NCBI GenBank assembly: GCA_023213315.1
Contig: JAKCPI010015310.1
Span: forward strand, 186,001 to 250,000
Source: Euborellia annulipes
Taxonomy: Eukaryota; Arthropoda; Insecta; Dermaptera; Anisolabididae
Length of the DNA: 64,000 nucleotides
Direction of reading: 5' to 3'
A model generated the notes under the pieces. It worked only from the letters and a program-made list of their open reading frames with translations, ran no database searches and was not told the origin of the DNA. Positions 20,706 to 31,510 of this stretch are shown here, piece after piece; positions within the stretch are counted from its first letter, which is position 1; every line of letters begins with the position of its first letter. The position numbers were made by a program, and so were the translations under genes.

Positions 20706-20930
20706 ATATGTGCACACACAGTCATCAAATAATAAAAATCCTGAAAATGAAAAATATTTATGTTTTTTATTGAAATATTGCTTTAAGAACCTGCTATAAA
20801 AGAGTAATCTTCCAATTGAGAATTGCGTTACTCATTATTATATTCAAAATATTTAAAAAATCTTAATCTTATTTGAAAATATAAAAAATAAATAATCTTA
20901 ATAAAATTCATCTTATAATTTTTTTTTCAG

Positions 20931-21553
20931 CAGAGAAAAGAGCAGCTCAGCTAGCAGCTGCTTCTATAACAAAAACAACAATGTCTTATACCTCTGCAAT
21001 TATGACGTCATGTAAGAGTACCAAAATAGTGTCAACTTCAAATAGTCAAACTTTTGCTGCAAAACTTACTGAGACTAGTTCAGCAATGCAAGTGCCTTCA
21101 GGGTCAACAGTGTCATTCTCATCAGCTAATTTGAAACCCCGAATGGCAACATGCCCAGGACCCCCACAAATTCACATCATAAGTACACATCAACAAACGT
21201 TAAGTACATGTACCTCATCAGCTGCTTCTCCTAAACATCACCGACCGCAGCCAACAGCATCAACACCTCCAAGTATTCCTGGACAATATCAAATAACACC
21301 ATCCAAGGCTCCATTTTCATCAAATACCTCAACAACATCTGGTACAGCAGGTACTGCTGTTGTCACTTTGCCAACTACTACAAATACTACAGGGTCTGCA
21401 ACATCAATTACAAATCCTGTTATTTCAAGACCTTGCTCTACCCCAAACAATTCTAATAACAACGAACAAGGACGGAATACACCTTTAGGAATCTTGGAAC
21501 AGATGGTTCCTTCTAATAAAGAGTATTCACTCTTCAACGATCCCATCATAGAG
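20931..21553 (+). CDS. mask: Predicted exon of mask/ANKHD1-like gene
   Basis: 623 bp, opened by a strong acceptor (T-rich tract, TTTTTTTTCAG) and closed by GAG|GTAATT. The first two bases complete an Ala codon with the exon at 6717-6833, and the exon ends in phase 0. It encodes about 207 residues rich in Ser, Thr and Pro: EKRAAQLAAASITKTTMSYT, SQTFAAKLTE, PPQIHIISTH and a terminal SNKEYSLFNDPIIE. YTSA, SQTFAAKL and YSLFN resemble the conserved islands between the KH domain and C terminus of mask/ANKHD1/ANKRD17 proteins. That comparison is from memory and needs a search. Large proteins of this family regulate growth signalling through ankyrin repeats not in this window. Confidence 0.7.
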
Positions 21554-21652
21554 GTAATTTTTTTATATATAATTATGAATATATTTTAAGATCAAGACCT
21601 TTTGCGAGATTAGTTTGTGTTTTGATTGGACTTTTGGGAGTAGTTTTTTGAA

Positions 21653-21874
21653 TTAAGTACAAGTAGTCTTCTTCTTTCGCTGGGACTTATCCCTATTCCC
21701 TTCCATCTTCAAATCTAACAAACTTTTCCCCACATAATCCTTTTCTCTCCTCATCACATTACCAAGCCATCTCAATCTACTTTCCTGGATCTTTTTCGAT
21801 GCCACTGCCTCCTCTTCCATTATCCGGATCATTTCATTCCTTATCCTGACCCTTCTTATTTTGCCAAAGCCCAT
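21653..21874 (-). pseudogene. LINE reverse transcriptase C-terminal fragment
   Basis: The frame encodes RIRNEMIRIMEEEAVASKKI then RLRWLGNVMRREKDYVGKSL. The RLRWLGHVxRRxxDYVG signature is the usual C-terminal end of one common class of LINE ORF2. The catalytic RT region is absent. Fragments of the same element may extend to about 22060. Confidence 0.7.
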
Positions 21875-21879
21875 CTTAC

Positions 21880-22900
21880 CATTCTCATTTACGCCACATC
21901 CAACTTTCTTTCCTGTGCTTTCTTTATTGATGAGGTCTCACTACCAAAGATTATTTCGGGTCGAACTACCATATTATAAATTTATCTATTACACAGCCCT
22001 CCAAACACCTTTCTCCAATTCATCAATCCAACTTGTTTCCTATGGTCTAGCTCTTTATTAGGTCCCCCCTCAGAAGCCACAATTAAGTGCATGTTGTACT
22101 GTCCTTTAATTTTATCTTAAATAACTTTTACTTTTAAGAAATTTTCCGTTCAAATTTTATTTGATTTATTTAAAAAAATTCCTTAAAATTATTTCTTAAA
22201 TTATTTATATAGACCCTTGTATTATAATATACTATATAGAGGTCGAAAATTTTTTTGATTTTACTTTCTCTTACCCTATATATGAAATAGATAGGTAATT
22301 AATTCTTTTACAAACTGAACAGGTTCTGACCCATATATTTTTGATTTAGCTGAAATTTTTTTTACGGGTTCTATATCGAAAGAGAAACCCGTTTTCTAGT
22401 CTTTTTTTTTTTTTTTTTTTAATATTTTGGGAAATAGAGACGGTCGAAAATTAGAGAATTTGGTGATTTTTGGCTTAGAGAGTCAGTCACTTTTAAAAAT
22501 TGATAACTCGGGTTCTATTTGAGCCAAAAAAAAACTTTTTTTTATTTTAAAGCTAAAAGAGAGAATTTTAAGAAAAAAATTGCTCCACCAAAATCTATAT
22601 ATAATTCGCTAATGTCCGTCTGTCTGTCATGCTCTATTTAGGCAACTTCCCATTGGAATTTTGAAATGAAATTTTATATGCATAAAGAGGACCTTCTCGG
22701 GATTACAGGAAAATTATTTTCATCCCGAAATTTCTATAACTTTTTGAGTAATTAATTCTTAAAGTTCCGATTTCTCCTATAGGAAATATATAGAGAAATA
22801 TTTATGTATTCTTTGCATTTGTGTATTCCATGAATGTAAACAAATCCTCAAGCAGGCACAGAATTGGAATAAAATAATAATCATTTTCTTTTCATAATTA
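21880..22900. other. Intron sequence with repeat fragments, no gene
   Basis: An R1 head hairpin occurs at 22255-22292. A stretch at 22590-22690 (TCTATATATAATTCGC, CCGTCTGTCTGTC, GAAATGAAATTTTATATG) resembles the openings of the Helitron-like repeats. At 22835-22875 a tail (GTAAACAAATCCTCAAGCA) matches the tRNA-like repeat at 60011. Confidence 0.45.
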
Positions 22901-22904
22901 AGAA

Positions 22905-22995
22905 GAAAAGACGAGGGTCCGCCGCAGGCGGGCCCGAGCCAGCTGGAGGGGTTCCAGGGGGCGAAGTCCCCCGGCTAGGCGCGAAGCCCGCCGAA
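22905..22995. repeat. GC-rich hairpin cluster
   Basis: This is an isolated GC-rich block in AT-rich DNA, containing GGTTCCAGGGGGCGAAGTCC and GGCGGGCCC. Similar blocks are at 31684-31722 and 49855-49940. Each can fold into a strong hairpin. Origin unknown. Confidence 0.5.
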
Positions 22996-23269
22996 GTTTA
23001 TTAAAAATTTTACATTCTTCCTCTTCTTCTTTTTTCTACGCCTTTATTATTCCCGCGGGGCGAGGTCGGCCAGACATTGTTATACATTGTTATCAACAAT
23101 TAATATCTTTAAATCGATTTTTAACAATTGGGCCCAGATCGTGGCACGTTTTTTAGTATAACCATCGCATTCTACGTCAAATTTTGTGCCGAAAACGATT
23201 TTTTAATTGATGGAGTAACAATTATTACGATTTAAAAAAAATTAAATAATCTAGCGTGATACGTCAATA

Positions 23270-23610
23270 AGATTTCTTTTTTTTTTAATAAACTTACTTT
23301 TTTGTCAAAAAATATCTAAATCATTGTTTCATAGTAACCCTATAATTTTTGCTATAGGTTTTGTCTATCAAGATGTTATTTAAAAGAGAAAAGTTCCACA
23401 AAATGAACCAGAATGTTCGAGAAAGTCGTTCAAAACAAACCGATCGTCTAATCGAATATTTCATAACTTTTTATAATATTCGTTAACCAATTCTCTTCTA
23501 AATAACATCTTGATAGATAAAACCTGGAGCAAAAATTATAAAATTATTATGAAACAATGATTTAGATTTTTTTTTGACAAAAAAGTAAGTTTATTAAAAA
23601 ATAAATTTTA
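23270..23610. repeat. Small foldback element
   Basis: Arms 23275-23390 and 23490-23608 are inverted copies (AATAAACTTACTTTTTTGTC and AAATAACATCTTGATAGATA), around a centre of about 95 bp. No coding and no recognised family. Confidence 0.7.
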
Positions 23611-23929
23611 ATAACCCATGATTTTTTTTTTTTCATTTTGGCCGCATTTTGCTCAATTCGGACCACTGTTCCCCCTTGACAAAATCCTTGGACCGCCACT
23701 GGCCTTTTGCATTATAAAAAAAACTTTAAGTGACGGAAGACACGAGTGAGGTGGTAGAGAAACTTCATGTTGTCTCTCCAGTCGCCTGCTTTCTTAATTT
23801 CAATTTTACCGTTGTTGAAGGTACGAAGACCTATAATGAGCAGTGGTCACATGCTGCCCGAAGGAATATAGTTAAAAAAAATAAATAAATAAAGGAGAAG
23901 CATAAAAGGGGAACTCAACTGCGGGAACT

Positions 23930-24660
23930 GAGAAGATGCCTGTTGAGATTAGTCTTGAAAGTCTGAAGATTGTAGGTTTTGGGGAAGATAGACGCAGGGA
24001 GCCTGTTCCAATCTCGGGAGGTCATGGGGACATGGAAGATTGGAATTGACTAGTTCTGTTAATGTGGTCTGAACAGCATAGGGATGCTGGGCCGATGCCT
24101 CCCTTGTGTTCCGTGTATATGTTGGATTGGGTGGGATAATTGATTTTAATTCGGCAGAGCATTGACCATGATAGTACACTGAGCGGCACAATTAAGTCCC
24201 CACCTGATAGCTATAGCCTTAAGAATATGGTATAGTATATGGTATATGGTGAAATAATTTTAAAGGTAAAATAAAATCATCTGTTACAGATTTTACGTTT
24301 TACTTTTTCGGTCATTAAAATTATTTCACTATACACGATATACTATACCATATTCTCGAGGCTCTAGCTATCAGGTGGGGACTTAATTGTGGCGCTCACT
24401 GTACATTTCTATAGAAGAGAGAGAGTACAGACACTCTTCTTCTATGATCTAGTGACTGTAGGGATTCGGTGAGGGTAGAATCACCTATCAGTCTAATTGC
24501 ACGCCTCTGTATGGCGTCCAAGGAGGAGTGAGGGTCTTTAGACGCCCCTAGCCAAAGATGGGTACCATATTCAAGACACGGCCGAATTTGGGCTTTATAG
24601 AGGGTTAGGAGTTGTTGGAAGGAAAAGTAACGCTTCGTTTTGAATAGGAAACATAATTTC
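23930..24660 (-). pseudogene. LINE ORF2 C-terminal remnant, interrupted by a MITE
   Basis: On the minus strand, in pieces: LTLYKAQIRPCLEYGTHLW, SSLDAIQRRAIRLIGDSTL (24600-24450), then YYHGQCSAELKSIIP (24185-24120), then DWNRLPASIFPKTYNLQTF (24020-23960). These are the ordered C-terminal motifs of CR1/Jockey/R1-type LINE ORF2. The MITE at 24177-24401 splits it, and frameshifts separate the segments. Confidence 0.75.
24177..24401. mobile_element. Mariner-type MITE, TIR CASTGAGCG.CACAATTAAG
   Basis: The ends CACTGAGCGGCACAATTAAG and CTTAATTGTGGCGCTCACTG are flanked by TA on both sides (24175-24176, 24402-24403). Almost the whole element is a palindrome. The related element 28848-29056 shares the CAGTGAG...TTAAGTCCC terminus. 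Confidence 0.85.
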
Positions 24661-24664
24661 CTTG

Positions 24665-25265
24665 AGGTAGATTGTTTAAAATTGTTTGGTATTTATACAT
24701 TGCGTGTTAGATAGTATTTTATTTTTAAGTAATAATAGAATATTACTACCTGAAAAATAATTGTTGGGGTTTGCGGGGGCGTACGTAACGTACACATGGA
24801 ACTGGCAACTAATAAACTTGGGTTTGGGTCTTCGAACATTTGCTGCAGCCGAACAACACCTGTCTTTTATTTAGAATAATAATAAGAATAAGAAAATACT
24901 AAAATTTGCTTTTTTTAAGCCAATTAAAACTGCAACATGCAAATCCCCATTTAACATTGGCTCTATGGAAAGAAAAGTCAAAAAATGAATATGAAAAATC
25001 TGAAATACTACATCTGTCACGAAAAATTTTATTGATATACTTTTTAAAGGGCATATAAAAAATAGTTGATTTATGAATTTTAATCAAAAGAGTTAAAACC
25101 AATTTTGTGAAAATAGAAAAAAAAAAAAACTGAAAAAATTCATCAGTAAAGTGTACTCTCAACAATTTTCACTAAAAATTTTAGAAATATACTTGTTAAA
25201 GAGCATCTAAAAAATAGTTGATTTATATAAATTTTAATCTAAAAAGAAAAAGATTTATATTCTCT
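24665..25265. other. AT-rich sequence, no supported gene
   Basis: A short motif pair around 25010-25090 and 25165-25250 (AAAAATTTTATTGATATAC, AAAAAATAGTTGATTTAT) is a diverged direct repeat related to the R1 3' region. Otherwise I see nothing. Confidence 0.4.
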
Positions 25266-25269
25266 TACC

Positions 25270-25565
25270 ATGGCATAAAAGAATTTGATTTTCGGTTTAA
25301 ATGTGGTTTATTTGTAAAATTTACAACGTTTCGGCCACTCATTCACTGAATGTCCTTCTTCAGGTGCAATTCAGCTAAGATTATAAATGTTACATTTGTG
25401 GCAATCTCAAATTAATTAGTTGAGAAAAACAAGATGGATCCCTCTTCTCGACTTGCAAGACATCTACACATGAGCTATCGCAGCGCCCCTACATACAATT
25501 TGACACGAAATTCAATTATTGTATTTTTAAAAAATATTCGTATACACTCCCTAAACTGTACAAAC
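25270..25565 (-). mobile_element. Penelope-type terminal repeat (pLTR) with hammerhead
   Basis: Inverted homologue of 9340-9690. On the minus strand it lies downstream of the Penelope-like coding fragments at 27340-28110, which is where a 3' pLTR is expected. Another Penelope-like unit (25670-27150) lies between them. Confidence 0.65.
25316..25372 (-). ncRNA. Hammerhead-like motif in Penelope-type pLTR
   Basis: Minus strand: CTGAAGA (25363-25357), a long interrupted stem II (CATTCA opposite TGAATG, GG opposite CC), then GAAACGTT. ACGT could form a dimeric stem III with cleavage after GTT. Stem I is weak (CAC/GTA). The core consensus is intact. Confidence 0.6.
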
Positions 25566-25604
25566 TATTATTGACAAATTGTTTACACAGACACACACAC
25601 ACAC

Positions 25605-25611
25605 TCATATT

Positions 25612-25650
<39 letters not shown>
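25605..25650. repeat. TA microsatellite
   Basis: A (TA)n tract at the outer edge of the foldback. A matching tract lies at 27146-27168 at the other edge. Confidence 0.8.
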
Positions 25651-25655
<5 letters not shown>

Positions 25656-25744
25656 GTACCTAGTATATATATGTTCTGGAAGGTTTCCGCGACTTGATGT
25701 ATGCGAAGATAAGTTTTCTCGGGTTAAGTCGCGTGGGGTGCTGA

Positions 25745-25800
25745 GATTTACTCGACGTTTCGGCTCTCCTTTTGGAGCCATTTTCAAGAGTATGGGATTA
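25745..25800 (-). ncRNA. Decayed hammerhead motif
   Basis: Minus strand: TACTC, TTGAAAA in place of CTGANGA, stem II GGCTCC/GGAGAGCC, GAAACGTC, GAGTA. Stem I and the GAAACGTC side are intact, but C3 and G8 of the core are changed, so cleavage is unlikely. Confidence 0.45.
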
Positions 25801-26231
25801 GGGGGGAATTGTTGGGGTGGTTTGTTTACTGGGTCGCAGTCTTGCTGGTCCCCATGTCAATTTGGTGGATGCCTCAGAGGCTTGGTTTGGTCTTTGAGAG
25901 CTGGAGGAACGTTGAGTGTGTGTAATTGCGTTTGTGTTCGGTTTAGGTTGACTACGGGGCCTCAATCTGCCTCCCCAAGTCGATGTGTTATTGGTTTGGT
26001 TAGTGGATGTGATAGGGGCTTGGGTTTCTTCCTGATATTTAGATTCGGTGTGTGTGTGTGTGTGATCGTGTCTGTGTTTAATTTAGGTTGACTTCGGGGC
26101 CTCAATCTGACTACTCCCCCAGTCGATGTATTGCTGGCTGTTTCCGAGGCTTGTGTTTCCCTTTGAGATGTATTTGTTTGTGTGATGTCGGTTTGCATGT
26201 TGATAGTCGAAGTGATTTGTTTTTTTTTTTT

Positions 26232-26786
26232 TTATTTGCTTACTGCTGAGACGCTCGAGGTGTTGGCTGCTGGTCTCTGGCTGACTGGCGACTGAACCCT
26301 CTCGGTTGGGTTTGCTACTTTTATACCTGAGTTGGTTGATGTACTAATGGTCATTTCATTGTTAATGCCTGACCCCTTTTTAGTGCTAATGGGTTTGTTA
26401 GTGGTAATCCCTTTTTGAATCTTAATGGACTGCTTAAATGGTGTGCTGGAAAGGGACTCTTTGTTAGGTTTAATGGCCTTGCTAATGGAAATCCCTTTGT
26501 TAATAGTAATCCTTTTGTTAATGATAATCCCTTTGTTAATGCTAGAAGTTTTGATAATTTTGTTTGATGATTTGTTAACGGGTGTGTGTGGAATGTGAAG
26601 TATTTGATCCTTGTCTTTGACCTGTCTGTGTGTTAGCCTTTTGCTGAGCATTGGAATTAGAGGTTTCCAGATGGACGGGAAGTTAAGTGCATCGTCTCTT
26701 TTGTTTAGACATTCTGGCCTTTTGTGGATTTCTATGCGGGTGTGGAAGTTGTCTATTGATTCTATTGTTTTACTTTGGTCCAGCAA
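26232..26786 (-). pseudogene. Penelope-like ORF C-terminal piece with N-K-G-I repeats
   Basis: The start (FHTRIEIHKRPECLNKRDDA, then LNFPSIWKPLIP) matches the segment after the GIY-YIG catalytic core of Penelope-like endonucleases. Compare IEIQKHPNNLNRDEG in the neighbouring fragment at 27347-27595. The following 100 residues are a degenerate repeat of INKGI-type units. The catalytic GIY-YIG and the RT are missing. The ORF ends in a stop at 26232. Confidence 0.6.
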
Positions 26787-27339
26787 TACATCGACTGTGG
26801 GAGTAGGCAGATTGAGGCCCCGAAGTCAACCTAAACTAAACACAGACACGATCACACACACACACACACATACACCCAATCTATATCTCAGGAACAAACC
26901 CAAGCCCCTATCACATCCACTAACCAAACCAATAACAGATCGACTTGGGGAGGCAGATTGAGGCCTCGTAGTCAACCTAAACCGAACACAAACGCAAATA
27001 CACACACTCAACCTTCCTCCAGCTCTCAGAGACCAAACCAAGCCTCTTAGTCATCCACCAAATTGACCTGGGGACCAGGAAGACTGCGACCTCGAGTAAA
27101 TCTCAGCACCCCACGCGACTTAACCCGAGAAAACTTATCTTGGCATATATATATATATATATATATTCTGTATATATAGTTCGTGCAGTACAATTTTATA
27201 GTGCAAGCTGAACCATGTTTACAAAAATATTTTTACAACATACATTTAATTATTATTATTATTCTAAGTTATACCAGGTATATATAAATATTTCTAATTT
27301 AATGATTATGTAAAGCAACGGAAAAACCTGTTCAAGAGA

Positions 27340-28110
27340 TTTAAAATTAAATTTTGCAAATTCTGTTGTGTATTTGTCCCTCATCTCTATTCAAATTGTT
27401 TGGATGTTTTTGAATTTCAATAGTTTCTCTAGTTATTCTTCTTGACCAATTATTTTCTGTTTGGCCAATGTATGTCAGATCACATTGTTCACAATTGATT
27501 TTGTAAACACCTGGATTCTCAAATTTGACTTGTCCTTGTGAGTTGACCCAAATTAGTAGAAAAACTACAACAGTTTTTCTGCTAATTTGGATCAAAGGTG
27601 TGAAAATGGGTATGATTTTGTTTCCTTAAAATGTGACCTATCTTGTCCGTGGTCACCTTCACATAAGGCAAAATTGTATTCATAAATTTTGATTTTTTTG
27701 TACTCGAGAAAATTTTGCTAATTTTGTTCAGATTATAACTACCTTTGGCATTTTTCTATTAATTTAAGTCGGGTTTAATTTGGAATTTTGATTCCAAGAT
27801 CTGTAGCGTTTCTCCAATGGGAACATTCGTGAATAATGATTCCACGTCTAAGCTCACAAGAATAGCTGATGAAGAGACCGTTTGGTCTTTTAGAATTTCT
27901 ACTAGTTGAGGCGAGGGGGCGACCTCCCCCTCCGAGAATTTCCTCCATCTCACCCACATAGTTAGCCGAGTCAAGAATTACATTTTCGTTGCCTTTATCT
28001 GCAGGAATTATTTTAATTTCATCGTCTTTTGAGATTTTATTTAAGGTCGAGATTTCGCGTTTGGTTAGATTTGGTTTGGGCGGTTTTGATTTTTGTATTT
28101 TTGGAGGTCG
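27340..28110 (-). pseudogene. Penelope-like element RT and GIY-YIG fragments
   Basis: Read from high to low coordinate: LTKREISTLNKISKDDEIKI followed by IPADKGNENVILDSANYV (about 28070-27950), the conserved opening of Penelope-like RTs. After a frameshift comes SLDVESLFTNVPIGETLQIL (about 27860-27800). Then, after a deletion of most of the RT, the GIY-YIG endonuclease: GVYKINCEQCDLTYIGQTEN and ETIEIQKHPNNLNRDEGQ (27520-27370). The ORF is broken and much shorter than the usual 600 or more residues. Confidence 0.8.
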
Positions 28111-28139
28111 GTTTTCCTTTAGAAAAGAAAAATTTTAAA

Positions 28140-28335
28140 CAACTAGGGATTTTCTCGGCTTCGGTTCGGGTAGCTTAGGCCCAAAACCGTTCAGTTTGAA
28201 GCGACTGGATGTTACTTAAAAAATAAAAATTATATTTTTGGGTTACTTAAAAAATAAAAATTATATTTTTATTTTTTAAGTAACATCCAGTCGCTTCAAA
28301 CTGAACGGTTTTGGACCGTGCAAACCGAATCGAAG
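28140..28335. repeat. Hairpin/foldback repeat
   Basis: CCGTTCAGTTTGAAGCGACT and GGATGTTACTTAAAAAATAA read in from 28187 and read back inverted to about 28310. A short direct repeat of the AAAAATTATATTTTT unit forms the centre. Confidence 0.75.
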
Positions 28336-28339
28336 GCGA

Positions 28340-28847
28340 CACTAGGGGACTTGACCTTAACACTGACAGTTTGATAAATAAATAAATTTTAATTATTTTT
28401 ACTTTATTTTATTAATTATCCTAATTATCTCAACCAAGCTTGCATTGTACAAGTTTCTTTAGGTGATAAATATAATCGAGAAACGAAAAACCCCGAAAAA
28501 GCAAATGGCTGCTTTTTTTCGTGAAATAGGCAAAACTAAGAAAAAATAATGCCTAATTCGTGAACTCGGCAGAGGCCTTGCCGATATCATGAAAACGGCA
28601 AAATTTTGCAGATTTCATGAAAAAAGTAATTTCGATTCGGCGTGACATATATATTTCATATATAGGGTAAGAGAAAGTAAAAACTAAAAAAATATATCAC
28701 TAAAGAATAGTACCCTAATTTTCCCAAAGACGAAACCTAGCACAATTTCAAATTGGCACAGGAAATAGTAAATATTTAAAAGAAAATAAAAATTCGTTAG
28801 AGCTGTTTTCGAGAACTAATGTGCTTGTAAATAAATATATAAACGTA
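28340..28847. other. Intron sequence, no gene
   Basis: An R1 head hairpin in inverse orientation at 28645-28682. Nothing else is supported. Confidence 0.4.
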
Positions 28848-29056
28848 CAGTGAGGGACAATATTAAGTCCCACCCATGCGTTTTATATTTGTGATTATTT
28901 CATTGTTTTTATAAAAGAATATGAAAATCTTTATTGTAAATTTTCTAGATTTGAACCAAGAAAGTTTCCATTAAAAAATATATAAATTTTTTTTTAAATA
29001 ATAAAATAATCACAAGTAGAAAACTCATGGGTGGGACTTAATATTGTCCCTCACTG
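28848..29056. mobile_element. Mariner-type MITE, TIR CAGTGAGGGACAATATTAAG
   Basis: Terminal inverted repeats of about 30 bp (CAGTGAGGGACAATATTAAG through CCCACCCATG) with TA at both flanks (28846-28847, 29057-29058). The interior is an AT-rich palindrome. Confidence 0.9.
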
Positions 29057-29138
29057 TACTGTACATTGATCGTTTAATAGTATATAAGATAAGATATCTA
29101 ATAAATTCATCATTATTTATAATTATTTTATCTTTCAG

Positions 29139-29246
29139 GCCAAACATCCCTGGGCCCGCGAAAATGAGCCTTCATCTCCCCCTAAAGGAACTAAATACAT
29201 TCCCGTTAACCCTCAAGGATGTGAACCTAACACTGAACCAAAAGAG
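29139..29246 (+). CDS. mask: Predicted small exon of mask/ANKHD1-like gene
   Basis: 108 bp, 36 codons, phase 0 at both ends. Acceptor TTTATCTTTCAG, donor GAG|GTAAAA. It encodes AKHPWARENEPSSPPKGTKY and then IPVNPQGCEPNTEPKE. Phase agrees with the exon before (ends phase 0 at 21553) and after (starts phase 0 at 47448). It lies on unique-looking sequence just right of a MITE. Skipping it would also preserve frame, so it could be alternative. A different-frame ORF covering it is a shadow. Confidence 0.6.
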
Positions 29247-29249
29247 GTA

Positions 29250-29600
29250 AAAGTATATATATATATAGTAATTCCGAGTGAAGATGTTTCACCGAAAGAG
29301 ATGCTCCAATCACTCCCTTAGTAGGAGAATCTCTCCCGGAATGAATATATATTAGGGTGCCACTTATTATAAGAGGTCAAAAATTTTTTTTCAAATTTTG
29401 ACAAGTGCCGGGCGGAATTTTGTTCCTTTGAATGTTAAAAGATTGTCAACCAAATTTGAGCTAAATTGAAGGGTGTTAACACGTGGCGCTCGTCTCTTAA
29501 AGTTTTCAGTGATCACCCTCTTAAGGGATATTGAGTTTCTATTAAGGGACTTTTTAAATTTTACTGTATTTTATATTAAAACTAGCGACTTTCTTTATTA
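29250..29600. other. Intron sequence, no gene
   Basis: A segment near 29352-29480 (CCACTTATTATAAGAGG, GCCGGGCGGAATTTTGTTCC) is matched inverted at about 38560-38650. These are two ends or copies of an unknown repeat. Confidence 0.45.
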
Positions 29601-29754
29601 AAGTGATCATAGGCTTCAAAACGGGAGGGGGGAGGTGGCCTTGCCCCTCTGGGGACAAAGGGGGGGGGGGCAAACCGAAATCATGTATTTATAGTAGTTA
29701 TATTTTATATTTATTAATGAATAAGAAAAAAAGCAACCAAAACAAAATAATTTT

Positions 29755-30045
29755 TTTTATTTTTAGCTTTATTAAGTATCAATGTCGACTTTTCTGCCTA
29801 TTTTTCTGACCTTCTTCAGGACTTACCCTATGCAATGTTTGCTTCGAGCTTAAAGGAGGCTCTTGGCAGCGACGAATGTTCACACTAATAATATGTTAGG
29901 AGTTGCCAAGAGCCTCCTTTAAGCTTGAAGCAAATATTGTATATGTCTTGAAGAAGACCGGAAAAATCTGCCGAAACATCGACATGGATACTTAATAAAG
30001 CTAAAAATAAAAAAAATTCCTTGTTTTGCTTTTGGCTGCCTTTTC
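29755..30045. repeat. Foldback with decayed hammerheads, same family as 43142-43456
   Basis: Arms carry AGCTTTATTAAGTATC and inverted GATACTTAATAAAGCT, CGACATTGATAC/GTATCCATGTCG, and a centre with TTGCCAAGAGCCTCCTTTAAG. The minus-strand left arm keeps CTGAAGA...GAAAAGTC. The plus-strand right arm has TTGAAGA...GAAACATC with stem I ATGTC/GACAT. Both cores carry substitutions. Confidence 0.65.
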
Positions 30046-30461
30046 TCTTATTCATTTTATTATATTATATTCGGTGGCATAAATTTTAAAAAGCCGGGTG
30101 CATATCATATGGCCAGATGGATGGCGAAATATATATTCATTAAAAATCTATTTATTTCGAACAGAATTTAAATTAACCAAAAAAGAAGAAAAGTCACTTA
30201 TTCGCATAACATGCTTTATTGTAAAATGCTATGTAAAATATTGGCTCCGTGGCAGTGGCGTAACTAGGGGGGGGGGCGAGGGGGGCTCGAGCCCCCCCCC
30301 TCCCGCCCCAGGCGCATCGAGCCCTTGGCGCCCCCGGAACCGGCATAGGCGCCCTACGGCCTCTAAGATATAGCCCAGCGAATGTGATTTTATCATATTC
30401 TTTTCATCGATTGCCTTAAATAATTGATTGTTTTCTTTTAAACTTATATTACAACTTGAAT

Positions 30462-30728
30462 CAAGGGCGGATAGAAGGGGGGGGGGGGGGGTAAAGGGGT
30501 AATTACCCCCCCCCCGAGATTCGAAAAAATACCTTTTTTTCGCAAAAAAGGTTATTTTTAATGTAAAATTTTTAAAATTAATACTTAAAAATTTGATGTG
30601 TATTTATATTCTGGCAAATAAATACAGAATGCGCTTTTTAATTACCGAAATTAAAAAAAAATAGTGTGCTGTGCGACGAGTCTTACTCCCCCCCCCCCCC
30701 CCGAGAAACACCTCTGGATCCGCCCTTG
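30462..30728. mobile_element. hAT MITE, family CAAGGGCGGAT (copy 2)
   Basis: The ends CAAGGGCGGAT and ATCCGCCCTTG are flanked by identical 8-bp repeats ACTTGAAT (30454-30461, 30729-30736). It is in the opposite orientation to the copy at 8442. Confidence 0.93.
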
Positions 30729-31339
30729 ACTTGAATTCTACTATTTTAAATGAATTTAATTCCAAAAATAATAAATAACGTATATAGAGGCTTTATAATT
30801 AAAATTTTTTTTATTTTGCAATATATAAGCCTTAATTTGATGTTTTAAGGCTGTGGAGATTTAGTCAGGATTCGTGTAAGCCTTAATATTTAATTTTTTG
30901 AAATTCAAAACTTTTTTAAGCATGAAGGAATTGAGCTTTGAGACTGAAATGCTATATTTAAGTTAACCCCCCCCCCCCCCCCCCGGGACCGTGAAAATAA
31001 GCTTTTAATCAAAATCGGCCAAAAAGTACTAGCATTTTACTGATGTAGTTTTTCAGTTTTTTTTCGATTTTCTCAAAATGAAAGGGCTTTACGATTCTTC
31101 AGGCCCGTCCGAGCCCGCCCGGAATTTGTTCAAACCCGTCCATTCCCGCCCGAGATTTAGTGAATGAATGAACTAATGTCTAGCAATTTTTAAATAAAAT
31201 TTCATTTGCATGCCCGTCCGCCCGAACCCGTTTATTTAGACTTGCTACCCGCCCGTAATTTTTTCATGGCCTCCAAAGCCCGCCCGGGCCGGTCCGCGGG
31301 CCGGGTAGGTAACGGGCCTACGGGCCAACCCGTACCCGT

Positions 31340-31510
31340 GCAGGGCTCTAATCGGGGGTTCGGATCCCAGGCAGTCTGATGATTTTATTTAAGCCATTTG
31401 GATACCAAATTTCAAAGTCAAAGCCTTATATGGCCTAAGTTGCCGAAAAGACTGTGTGCATGTGTGTGTGAGTGTGAATGGGAAAAAAGGGTGTGTTAAA
31501 AAAAAATATG
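31340..31510 (+). repeat. tRNA-derived SINE fragment
   Basis: It starts inside the B box (GGGTTCGGATCCCAGGCAGTC) and continues GATTTTATTTAAGCCATTTGG and GGCCTAAGTTGCCGAAAAGAC, matching the full copy at 36800-37077. It is 5' truncated. Confidence 0.7.

Larger units (their letters stand above)
19331..20826. repeat. Foldback element with hammerhead cores in both arms
   Basis: The left arm (about 19331-19562) and right arm (about 20582-20826) are inverted copies. Both carry AATTCTCAATTGGAAGATTAC, AATATTTCAATAAAAAACATA, GACTTGTGCCAGCTCTCA and the hammerhead core. Between them lies a TA-flanked MITE (19565-20579). Confidence 0.8.
25670..27150 (-). mobile_element. Penelope-like unit with inverted terminal arms
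   Basis: Arms 25690-26130 and 26785-27142 are inverted copies (AGTTTTCTCGGGTTAAGTCG, GTGGGGTGCTGAGATTTACT, GGTTGACT.CGGGGCCTCAAT). Between them, on the minus strand, is the tail of a Penelope-like endonuclease ORF. Penelope-like elements often carry an inverted partial copy of their terminal repeat, which explains the structure. A decayed hammerhead lies in the left arm. Confidence 0.65.

Noticed and set aside
25579..26091. 170-codon plus-strand ORF
   Set aside because: It starts in CA/TA microsatellite and runs through the inverted arm of a Penelope-like unit. Composition and context indicate a chance frame.
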